DNA of 64,000 nucleotides, from contig NZ_VHKO01000004.1 in NCBI RefSeq assembly GCF_015223435.1, forward strand, positions 79,146 to 143,145, given 5' to 3'. This document shows, piece by piece, positions 36,863 through 44,653 of this stretch. The notes below the pieces were generated by a model. The model did not search any database. It was not told where the DNA came from and saw only the letters and a list, made by a program, of their open reading frames with translations. The first letter of the stretch is position 1, and the number at the start of each line of letters is the position of its first letter. Both the position numbers and the translations under genes were made by a program. Source of the stretch: Vibrio hibernica (GTDB lineage Bacteria > Pseudomonadota > Gammaproteobacteria > Enterobacterales > Vibrionaceae).

Positions 36863-37588
36863 TTGAAACTCAATAAAAGATTGAAGCAAATTGAACAAAT
36901 GGTGATCCCAGGCTATTCCCATATTTGGGATTGCTGTTGTGATCACGGTTTTTTAGGTGCCGCCTTATTATCTCGGCAAGCAGCTATGAACATTCATTTT
37001 GTAGATATTGTCCCTGAACTGATGGATAAGTTAGAAATAAAGCTGCACCAATTTTATTCAGGATCAGATTCCATTTGGAAAACACATTGTCTGGATGTGG
37101 CAGCGCTACCTTTGGATCAATATGAAGGAAAGCATTTAATTATTATTGCAGGTGTCGGTGGGGATTTAATGAATGTCTTTATTCAAGCTATTCATCAAAA
37201 ATATCCACATCTCACTATCGATTTCCTATTATGTCCTGTCCACCACCAATTTACCTTACGCCAACAACTAATCAAGCTTGATTTCAGTTTAAAGCACGAA
37301 ATATTAATCGAAGAAAACAAACGTTTCTATGAAATCTTATTTGTATCATCAAAAATAGATATAAATAAACGAGTTAGCGCAGTTGGTAATGATATTTGGA
37401 AGGTATCCTCCACGCAACAAATAGAGGCAGTTAAAGCCTATCTTCATAAAACACTACAGCATTACCAACGCATCCAAAAAGGCAAAGGGAGCGAGGTAGA
37501 TCACATTCTCGATGCTTATCGCACCATTCAATTTGAATCGCGTAACGAAACCAAATGGTCACGCTGCATTAAAGCAATAACTGCATGA
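36863..37588 (+). CDS. TrmK-like tRNA (adenine22-N1)-methyltransferase
   Basis: A 241-residue SAM-dependent methyltransferase. The SAM loop appears as IWDCCCDHGFLG, where the family has VADIGSDHAYLP, and IAGVGGDLMN is the catalytic-region motif. The family adds N1-methyl to A22 of some tRNAs in Bacillus. In gammaproteobacteria the target is less sure. The open frame begins at 36698 inside the divergent rnk start, but that basic extension does not belong to the family. The TTG at 36863 with AGG upstream gives LKLNKRL, which lines up with the TrmK start and its length of about 238. ATGs at 36725 and 36785 are alternatives. Confidence 0.78.
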   Translation: MKLNKRLKQIEQMVIPGYSHIWDCCCDHGFLGAALLSRQAAMNIHFVDIVPELMDKLEIKLHQFYSGSDSIWKTHCLDVAALPLDQYEGKHLIIIAGVGGDLMNVFIQAIHQKYPHLTIDFLLCPVHHQFTLRQQLIKLDFSLKHEILIEENKRFYEILFVSSKIDINKRVSAVGNDIWKVSSTQQIEAVKAYLHKTLQHYQRIQKGKGSEVDHILDAYRTIQFESRNETKWSRCIKAITA

Positions 37589-37659
37589 GGTTATTTGCAT
37601 TCAGCGTGATTAAAGGTAAAGTCAAAATCTTTCTATTTCATTCACTTTATTAGGCTTTC

Positions 37660-38559
37660 ATGTCTTTCGTTATCCAGAATAAATATACTTTTTTCGGTAT
37701 TGCTGCCATTTTATTATGGAGCTCTGTCACCGCATTAATCCGTGATTTATCCGAACTATTTAGCCCAACTGGCGGCGCCGCGATGATTTATTCCGTTAGT
37801 GCAATATTTCTAATGTTGGTCATGGGTGTACCAAAAATCAAGCATTACCCCAAACGTTACTTGATTATCGGCGGCATCTTATTTGTTACTTATGAAGTCT
37901 GCCTAGCATTATCGTTAGGCATGGCAAATAGCCGCTATCAAGCAATGGAAATGGCTATCATTAATTATTTATGGCCAGCACTGACCATACTCCTATCGGT
38001 CATATTAAGTAGAAATAAGGTCAATATTCTCGTTTATCCTAGCATCTTATTAGCATTTTCAGGGGTAGCGTGGTGTATCTCCGGTGATCAAGGCATTTCC
38101 ATAAATATTTTACTCCATAATATATCGGATAACCCCATCACTTATTTTATGGCTTTCTTTGCTGCTATCATCTGGGCAATCTATTGTGTTGTAACCCAAA
38201 AAATCAGTAATGGTAAAAATGCAATTACACTCTTTTTCATCGCAACAGCCATCACATTATGGGTAAAATACGCTTTCAGCCATGAGCCTAGTTTTCACTT
38301 TACGACCCAATCAACGCTCACATTATTGCTGGCTGGCATTATAATTGGGACAGGATATGCATTGTGGAATCAAGCCATGATTGGAGGGAATCTCATTCTT
38401 CTAGGCACCCTGTCTTACTTCACGCCAGTTTTCTCTACCTTGTTTGCCTCTGTTTATTTATCCATTTCATTAAGCGCTTCATTTTGGCAAGGCGTGATAT
38501 TGGTAACATTAGGCTCCCTTATTTGTTTTTTAGTCACTCGAGCCAAAGCTAAACCTTAA
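37660..38559 (+). CDS. yddG: Aromatic amino acid exporter YddG
   Basis: A 299-residue DMT-family membrane protein with ten segments, closely like YddG in length and motifs. It starts with FGIAAILLWSSVTALIRDLSELFSPTGGAAMIY, contains YEVCLALSLGMANSRYQAMEMAIINYLWPALTIL, and ends with a TLSYFTPVFSTLFASVYL helix. YddG exports phenylalanine, tyrosine and tryptophan, and paraquat-like cations. It follows the methyltransferase gene by 71 bases; coexpression is possible but not implied. No terminator is evident after it. Confidence 0.92.
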   Translation: MSFVIQNKYTFFGIAAILLWSSVTALIRDLSELFSPTGGAAMIYSVSAIFLMLVMGVPKIKHYPKRYLIIGGILFVTYEVCLALSLGMANSRYQAMEMAIINYLWPALTILLSVILSRNKVNILVYPSILLAFSGVAWCISGDQGISINILLHNISDNPITYFMAFFAAIIWAIYCVVTQKISNGKNAITLFFIATAITLWVKYAFSHEPSFHFTTQSTLTLLLAGIIIGTGYALWNQAMIGGNLILLGTLSYFTPVFSTLFASVYLSISLSASFWQGVILVTLGSLICFLVTRAKAKP

Positions 38560-38717
38560 GAAAGCGATGATTTCAGCACCTACTGATCGGAACAAATATT
38601 AATTAAAAACAAAAACCTCAAGTAAGACTGACCAAAAATCACACAACTTAGTGTTGACGATTATTACCACAACTTATAAGATGCATTTAAAATGCAACTT
38701 ATAAGGTAGGAACTCAC

Positions 38718-38882
38718 ATGGCACTTTCATTTACTAAAATTTTCAAGAAAGATAAATCGGATACAGAAGAAACGAAATTAGTACAGCAACCAACAGCAAA
38801 TGAAGATCAGTCTGCTGAAAGTACTGAGAAGAAAGCCAAGAAACACGGAGAACCTGGCGTTTGTTGCGGTTCTTGCTCGTAA
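38718..38882 (+). CDS. CCGSCS-motif small protein
   Basis: A 54-residue protein starting MALSFTKIFKKDKSD and ending HGEPGVCCGSCS. The C-terminal three-Cys motif defines a small conserved family found in gammaproteobacteria; its function is unknown. The middle is hydrophilic and probably disordered (Lys/Glu/Thr/Gln-rich). The AAGGTAGGA ribosome site is good, and the gene ends before a strong terminator, so it is a complete tiny gene. Position beside dmsABC suggests, without proof, a role in metal or cluster handling. Confidence 0.85.
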   Translation: MALSFTKIFKKDKSDTEETKLVQQPTANEDQSAESTEKKAKKHGEPGVCCGSCS

Positions 38883-38923
38883 GGTCTTATAAGAGCAATT
38901 TATTTGATCACACCCAAATACAC

Positions 38924-38976
38924 GAAAGTCCGAGCAAGTGAAGTGACCCCTTCAAATTGCTCGGACTTTCTTTTTT
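38924..38976 (+). terminator. Terminator of the CCGSCS gene
   Basis: A perfect 14-bp stem (38924-38937 with 38957-38970, containing AGTCCGAGC), extended by an inner GAAG/CTTC pairing and followed by T6. Confidence 0.95.
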
Positions 38977-39041
38977 CCGCTAGCGGTTTTTAATCACTTA
39001 GACTCAATATCGAAGTGCATAGTGGAATTAAACTAGTTTGA

Positions 39042-39905
39042 CTAGATAAGACCAAACGTAAAGTGCATACCGTAGAACACACCGCGGCCAAAGACTTCTG
39101 CCGCTATTAAGGCAAACAAAGCCAGAATACTGTAGAAGCGTACTTTGTTATTGGTTTGTTGAGCGGAAAACACCCACAAAATAGCGGTCACTAACATCAA
39201 TACACATTGGGTCATGATCATAGTTGAGTATTCATCAAGCACGGTAATACCTTGGTGGATTGAGGTAACCACACCAGAAAAATCAAGGATCCGAGCAATC
39301 ATCACTATAAAGTGAATCGCGATCAGTAATACACCAATGCCTGCCATCTTTTTATTGGACGCTACTGAACTGCCATTAAACGCATTCAATAAAACATAAC
39401 CAAACAATAAACCAGCCGTGATTACGGTAAACGTAAACTCAAGAGGTGTGAAAATGTTATCCCAAAGTGGCACGGTGTTGATCAAGTAAACCTTGATCAT
39501 CGCGACCATAAAGACCACACCAGACACCGCACCTAAATAGCGAAGCACCGTCCGGATACCTTTCGACACCAGCGGCTTACCCATCATAGTTAACACTTCG
39601 GTTAACCAGTAAATACCTGCCAACGCAAAGAAGATTGAGCCGCTTAATATTTCATTGGAAAGACCTGATGCACCAACACGATTAAACGAGTTGAATGCAC
39701 GCAATGGGCTGCCAAGATGAGCCGTTGATGCTGCAAAACCAATCGCCATAAAACCGAGCACAAAGAATAAACTTTTCACGGCTAAATTAGTCAGCTGTGA
39801 TTCTTCTTTCACACACGTCATGCGAGTGGTGATCAATAAATAAGCCCCTACTGCGCACTGCGCGAGAACCGTAAAAATCACTAATGGAAATTCTAAAAAG
39901 TGCAT
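39042..39905 (-). CDS. dmsC: DMSO reductase membrane anchor subunit
   Basis: A 287-residue membrane protein with eight predicted helices. It begins MHFLEFPLVIFTVLAQCAVGAYLL and continues with the conserved STAHLGSPLRAFNSFNRVGASGLSNEI segment of DmsC-type anchors. It binds menaquinol and passes electrons to the iron-sulfur subunit. The ATG overlaps the last base of the dmsB stop codon, so dmsA, dmsB and dmsC are translationally coupled in that order. Length matches E. coli DmsC (287). Confidence 0.95.
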   Translation of the reverse strand: MHFLEFPLVIFTVLAQCAVGAYLLITTRMTCVKEESQLTNLAVKSLFFVLGFMAIGFAASTAHLGSPLRAFNSFNRVGASGLSNEILSGSIFFALAGIYWLTEVLTMMGKPLVSKGIRTVLRYLGAVSGVVFMVAMIKVYLINTVPLWDNIFTPLEFTFTVITAGLLFGYVLLNAFNGSSVASNKKMAGIGVLLIAIHFIVMIARILDFSGVVTSIHQGITVLDEYSTMIMTQCVLMLVTAILWVFSAQQTNNKVRFYSILALFALIAAEVFGRGVFYGMHFTFGLI

Positions 39906-40570
39906 TAGATCACCTCCTTCGGATTTTGTAAGAAGCCAGATGTATCACCAAGTGGGCGCGCATTCGGATTCAATTTCACAATCAAATTAGGACTGGTTAA
40001 GCGAGAATCCGGCAATGGCGCGCAATCAGCATTGTTGCCGTATTTCGCGCGAAGCTCATTAATGTCACCAAATTCAATCGCACGTAATGGGCATGAATCG
40101 ACACAAATTGGCATTAAACCTTCAGCAACACGTTCATAGCAACCATCACACTTAGTCATGTGACCTTTTTCTTCACTGTATTGTGGCGCGCCATACGGAC
40201 AAGCCATATGACAATATTTACAACCAATACACACTTCTTCATTAACCACGACTAAACCATCTTCATCACGCTTATGCATCGCGCCTGATGGACAAACTTT
40301 AGTACAAGCAGGGTTTGAGCAATGATTACACGCAATCGACAAGTAATAAGCGTAAACATCTTGGCGATATACACCATTGTTCTCAGACCAGTTACCACCG
40401 ACATATTCGTAAATACGGCGGAAATTACGCTTAACATCAAGATCTTTGTTGTCTTTACATGACAGTTGGCAAGTTTTACAACCGGTACATTTGCTTGAAT
40501 CGATATAAAAGCCGTATTGTTTTTTGACCTTCATTGATTGATTCACGCCTGAGTTATTGTGTTCACTCAT
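39905..40570 (-). CDS. dmsB: DMSO reductase iron-sulfur subunit
   Basis: A 221-residue ferredoxin-type protein carrying four [4Fe-4S] cluster motifs: CTGCKTCQLSC near the start, CNHCSNPACTKVCP, CIGCKYCHMACP and CDGCYERVAEGLMPICVDSCP. It moves electrons from DmsC to the molybdenum site in DmsA. It is about 16 residues longer at the N-terminus than E. coli DmsB (205). A second Met at residue 13 (MKVKKQYGFYID) could be the true start. The ATG overlaps the dmsA stop by four bases. Confidence 0.95.
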   Translation of the reverse strand: MSEHNNSGVNQSMKVKKQYGFYIDSSKCTGCKTCQLSCKDNKDLDVKRNFRRIYEYVGGNWSENNGVYRQDVYAYYLSIACNHCSNPACTKVCPSGAMHKRDEDGLVVVNEEVCIGCKYCHMACPYGAPQYSEEKGHMTKCDGCYERVAEGLMPICVDSCPLRAIEFGDINELRAKYGNNADCAPLPDSRLTSPNLIVKLNPNARPLGDTSGFLQNPKEVI

Positions 40571-43038
40571 GCTTTAACTCCCATGCTTTTTAGCAGTGTA
40601 ATTTCAACTAAGTTGGTGTGAGAAGGATTCCCTTTTGCTAAAGGTGATGGGCGTGCGGTGGTCAATACATTAATTGAACCATTCATGTCCGTGCCTTCAC
40701 GATTTGGAGCATACCAAGCACCTTCACTCAGCGCGGTCGTTTGAGGAATAATACGAGGCGTTACTTTGGCGCACACTTGCAACTTGCCGAACTCACTTTC
40801 TACCAAGACTAAATCTCCATTTTTGATGCCACGCGCTTGAGCATCCATAGGGTTAATCCAGATTTCTTGCGGTGCTGCCGCCTTCAATAACTCCACGTTT
40901 CCGTAAGTCGAGTGCGTACGAGCTTTATAATGAAAGCCTGTCATTTGCAGTGGGAACTGTTGGCGTTTCTGCGCATCCCAGCCATCAAAGGTTGGGTGAT
41001 ATTCGGCAATCGGAGTGATGTATTCATCGTCAGCAAGTTTCCAAGAGTTTGCTATTTCAGCCAACTGCTCAGAATAAATTTCAATTTTACCTGATGGCGT
41101 ATTTAAAGGGTTTGCTTTTGGATCTTGTCTAAACGCTTCGTAAGCCACATAAGGACGTTCGAATTGTTTTTTATAAATCCCTTGTTTACGCATGGTGTCG
41201 TAATCGGGTAAATCAGGATCATTATTTTGTTTCACCGTTTCAGCGTACATCCACTTAAGCCACTCTTCTTGAGTCCGACCTTCGGTAAATTCTTTTTCTG
41301 TGCCCATACGTTTAGCAAGATCAGACAACATGTCGTAAATCGGACGACATTCAAAACGTGGTTTGATCGCTTGGCTCGCAAAGATAAAGTAAGGCATTGA
41401 CCCTACCGCACCATCCATACAAAAATCTGATTGCTCCGAAGTGGTACAATCTGGCAGTACGATGTCCGCGTATTTGGCAGAAGACGTCATATGATTGTCG
41501 ATCACCACGATCATTTCACAGGCTTTTTCATCTTGCAGAATTTTGTGGGTACGATTTATATCGGCATGTTGGTTGATTAAACAGTTGCCCGCGTAGTTCC
41601 AAATGAACTTAATTGGATTTTTCAGACGTTCGACCCCCTGAATACCATCGGTGATATCCGTCATTTCATGGGCACGGTAAATGGCATCGGTCCACAAGAA
41701 CATTGGGATAGACGCTTTTACTGGATTGGGTACTTTCGGGAAACGCTGGAACGGGTAACCATGCCCGCCTTCGCGCATTCCTGTACTGCCGCCCTGCACA
41801 CCCACTTGCCCACGAAGCAAAGCCAACATGCCAATCGCTTTACAGGCTTGCTCACCACTGGCGGCACGTTGTAACCCCCAACCCTGTGTAATATAAAGTC
41901 GATTTGCATTACCAATTTCACGGCCAAGCTTAGTAATATATTCCGTTGGAATGCCTGTAATGGTTGAAGCCCATTCAGGTGTTTTTGGCGTTTTATCATT
42001 GCCGTTACCTAAAATATAATCTTTGTAACTACCATTTTTAGGTGCAGAAGCCGGCAGCGTTGTGGCATCGTAACCAACACAATATTTATTTAGGAAAGCT
42101 TCATCTGCTTTGTTTTCTGTGATGATCACATGTGCCAGCGCAGCGCATAACGCCGCATCCGTGCCATGTTTTAGCGGTATCCATTGGTCTTCACGACCAG
42201 CGGCCGTATCGGTATAACGAGGATCAATAATAATGGTACGAGTATGATTTTTTTGTTGGCCTTCAACATAATTATGAGTTTGTCCCCCACCAGACATACG
42301 CGTCTCTGCTGGGTTATTACCAAAAAAGATGGCTAAATCAGCATTTTGAATATCATCCATGCCATTATTATCCATCCAACCGCCATAGAAAAAATCCCCC
42401 ATACGAGCAATTGCGGCCGTAGAGTAATCTCCATAATGGTTTAAGTAACCACCGGATAAATTCATTAAACGTGCAATCAAAGTCGCCGATGGATCCCAGC
42501 TTTTAGTCACCGTACCACCAAGTGTACCCGTACCGTAGTTTAGGTAGATCGCATCATTACCGTAGTCTTTAATCGTGTGTTTTAGGCTATCGGCAATCGT
42601 ATCAAGAGCTTCATCCCAGCTAATACGTTTGAATTTGCCTTCGCCACGTTTACCAACACGTTTAAGAGGATATTTAAGACGATCAGGGTTATAAACACGA
42701 CGGCGCATCGAACGGCCACGCAAACAAGCACGAACTTGATGGGTATTATTGAACTCATCAAGGCCAGTGTTATCAGTTTCAATCCATTTGATTTCACCAT
42801 CCACCACATGCATGCGTAATGGGCAGCGGCTACCACAGTTTACGGTGCATGATGACCAAACGATTTTTTCATCAGATTTAGCCGGCGTTTCTTTCGCAAT
42901 GGCTTTCTTACTAAACGGTAATGTTAAACCTGTTGATGCAACAGCTAGTGCACCTAACGCAGAACTTCCTTTAACAAAACTTCGACGAGTAACCGCAAAG
43001 GCACCGTTGATAGTGGTCTGTTTAATATTAACTGACAC
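40567..43038 (-). CDS. dmsA: DMSO reductase catalytic subunit
   Basis: An 823-residue molybdopterin oxidoreductase. A twin-arginine signal lies at residues 17-22 (TRRSFVKG) and sends the folded enzyme to the periplasmic side. The FS0 cluster Cys are 64, 68, 72 and 105. The molybdenum ligand Ser206 is in HYGDYSTAAIARMG. The enzyme reduces dimethyl sulfoxide and similar S- or N-oxides in anaerobic respiration. The start codon is GTG with AGAGG ahead. It heads a dmsABC operon, with an FNR-like box about 65-80 bases upstream. Confidence 0.96.
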   Translation of the reverse strand: MSVNIKQTTINGAFAVTRRSFVKGSSALGALAVASTGLTLPFSKKAIAKETPAKSDEKIVWSSCTVNCGSRCPLRMHVVDGEIKWIETDNTGLDEFNNTHQVRACLRGRSMRRRVYNPDRLKYPLKRVGKRGEGKFKRISWDEALDTIADSLKHTIKDYGNDAIYLNYGTGTLGGTVTKSWDPSATLIARLMNLSGGYLNHYGDYSTAAIARMGDFFYGGWMDNNGMDDIQNADLAIFFGNNPAETRMSGGGQTHNYVEGQQKNHTRTIIIDPRYTDTAAGREDQWIPLKHGTDAALCAALAHVIITENKADEAFLNKYCVGYDATTLPASAPKNGSYKDYILGNGNDKTPKTPEWASTITGIPTEYITKLGREIGNANRLYITQGWGLQRAASGEQACKAIGMLALLRGQVGVQGGSTGMREGGHGYPFQRFPKVPNPVKASIPMFLWTDAIYRAHEMTDITDGIQGVERLKNPIKFIWNYAGNCLINQHADINRTHKILQDEKACEMIVVIDNHMTSSAKYADIVLPDCTTSEQSDFCMDGAVGSMPYFIFASQAIKPRFECRPIYDMLSDLAKRMGTEKEFTEGRTQEEWLKWMYAETVKQNNDPDLPDYDTMRKQGIYKKQFERPYVAYEAFRQDPKANPLNTPSGKIEIYSEQLAEIANSWKLADDEYITPIAEYHPTFDGWDAQKRQQFPLQMTGFHYKARTHSTYGNVELLKAAAPQEIWINPMDAQARGIKNGDLVLVESEFGKLQVCAKVTPRIIPQTTALSEGAWYAPNREGTDMNGSINVLTTARPSPLAKGNPSHTNLVEITLLKSMGVKA

Positions 43039-43102
43039 GACATTTCCTCTTTTATATTTCGAGTTATGCCGAGAATTATGAACCTAGCCCCTTTGGGGTA
43101 CC

Positions 43103-43116
43103 TTGTTTTACATCAA
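43103..43116. promoter_or_regulatory. FNR-like binding site between dmsA and the TorD gene
   Basis: TTGTT-TTAC-ATCAA differs from the FNR consensus TTGAT-N4-ATCAA at one position. It lies 65 bases from the dmsA start and 115 from the divergent chaperone start, which suits anaerobic activation of dmsABC. Confidence 0.7.
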
Positions 43117-43230
43117 AGTATGATCGATCTTTTACACGTATATTATGTGCCAGTAACTTGTTCACTTATGCTTTAAATTCCCACAATACGAATAAGTGAT
43201 TTTAACGACGAATTTCAATAGAGATATATT

Positions 43231-43899
43231 ATGACGCTTGCTACTTACAGCCATATAGATTCTGCCTTAATCAGCAAAACATTAGGTTCATTATTCTATT
43301 ATCGTCCATGCGAATACTCGCTATACGGTATTGATCGGGTACTGAGCGCCCCATTAGACCAAACGAATAACTCACCGTTAATGCAGCAATTTATCTCGAC
43401 ATTGGCAGCCTTTAAACAAGCCAATATTGATGATCTAACCGCGCAGCACGATCAACATTTTTGCGCCATTGCCGATATTCCTGCACCACCGTGGGGATCA
43501 GTGTATTTAGATCGTGAATGTGTGTTATTCGGTGAATCTCATACTCAATATAAGCAGTTTTTAGCCAAGGCTGGCTTTGAGTTTGAAACCAAAAACAACG
43601 ATCCGCTTGATCATATTGGCTTAATGTTAATGGCATTAGGTGCATTATTGGATAATCAAGAAAACGACAACGCGATTGATTCAGCTGAACTGCAAGAAAT
43701 GCTAAGCGTCCACCTACTTCCGTGGAGTCAGACTTATCTGAGTAATGTCAGTCTCGCGCTTACCGAACCGAGCTATTCATCATTAGTAAAAACCACTCAA
43801 ATTTTACTAGAGCAATACACTAAGCTTTTCTTGATCCCGGTAGAAAATAGAAAGGTTTATATTCAAATCGACCAAGACAGAAATGAAACTCAGGAGTAA
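43231..43899 (+). CDS. TorD/DmsD-family redox enzyme maturation chaperone
   Basis: A 222-residue all-helical protein with the family marks PPWGSVYLDRE (residues 86-96) and PLDHIGLMLM (125-134). Such chaperones bind the twin-arginine signal of a molybdoenzyme and help cofactor insertion before export. Facing dmsABC across 192 bases, it most likely serves DmsA, although TorA at the other end of the window is another possible client. The NapF-like gene follows with seven bases between, so the two form an operon. Confidence 0.9.
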   Translation: MTLATYSHIDSALISKTLGSLFYYRPCEYSLYGIDRVLSAPLDQTNNSPLMQQFISTLAAFKQANIDDLTAQHDQHFCAIADIPAPPWGSVYLDRECVLFGESHTQYKQFLAKAGFEFETKNNDPLDHIGLMLMALGALLDNQENDNAIDSAELQEMLSVHLLPWSQTYLSNVSLALTEPSYSSLVKTTQILLEQYTKLFLIPVENRKVYIQIDQDRNETQE

Positions 43900-43905
43900 T
43901 TGAGC

Positions 43906-44406
43906 ATGTCGACAGCGCCTAACTTAACTCGACGAGGTTTATTTGGTGGTCTTAGCGCTCATGTAAAGGCAATCAAAACCGTTGAAGCCGTACAGCGAAC
44001 CGTTTCTCGCCCACCAACCGCTGTCGACGAAGATATATTCCAGAGATTGTGCAACCAATGTGGCGAGTGCGCCAAAGCGTGCCCACAATCCATTATTCAT
44101 ATGCAAGCTGGATATCCGACTTTGGATGTGGATTATGCTCACTGCACCTTATGTGGTGAATGCAAGAGTGTGTGTCCAACTATTGCGCTCTCAGGTGAGC
44201 AGCAAGATACGGGATTGCGCGCCAACGTTAACGATACTTGTATTAACCTTTACGGCTATTGCGATGCTTGCGAAACATCGTGTCCAACCCAAGCACTGCA
44301 ATGGAAAGATGGGCAAATACCCCATATTAATTTAAGTCATTGTCATGGTTGTGGCATCTGCAAATCCGACTGTTATCTTGGCGCCATACATTTGATTAAT
44401 CACTGA
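43906..44406 (+). CDS. napF: NapF-like polyferredoxin
   Basis: A 166-residue cytoplasmic iron-sulfur protein. Cys groups are 49/52/55/59, 80/83/86/90, 112/119/122/126 and 146/149/152/156: three regular [4Fe-4S] motifs and one with a wider first gap. An N-terminal NLTRRGLFGG resembles a twin-arginine motif but lacks the hydrophobic stretch of an export signal, as in NapF. NapF proteins help mature molybdoenzymes. The frame starts at a TTG (43900), but AGGAG lies nine bases before the ATG at 43906, which I choose. It pairs with the TorD-type gene and probably supports DmsA. Confidence 0.85.
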   Translation: MSTAPNLTRRGLFGGLSAHVKAIKTVEAVQRTVSRPPTAVDEDIFQRLCNQCGECAKACPQSIIHMQAGYPTLDVDYAHCTLCGECKSVCPTIALSGEQQDTGLRANVNDTCINLYGYCDACETSCPTQALQWKDGQIPHINLSHCHGCGICKSDCYLGAIHLINH

Positions 44407-44653
44407 ATATTCAGCAATGAACTACATAGAAAACCAAAACTGTACTATCAAATTTATGATGATTGACCAACGAAACGTCTTACTCAATATCTGCAATTAC
44501 TGAATTCCGTTCTTCTCGCCTACTTTGTAAGAAAAAACCGACAATTAACTATTTGTTAATAGTTATCAAAGCGTATAATGATGGTGACTTTTCTATTTTC
44601 TGACGGGTTTGTACTAACCCTAAGAAATACTGCCCAGAGGTTCAATACAACGT

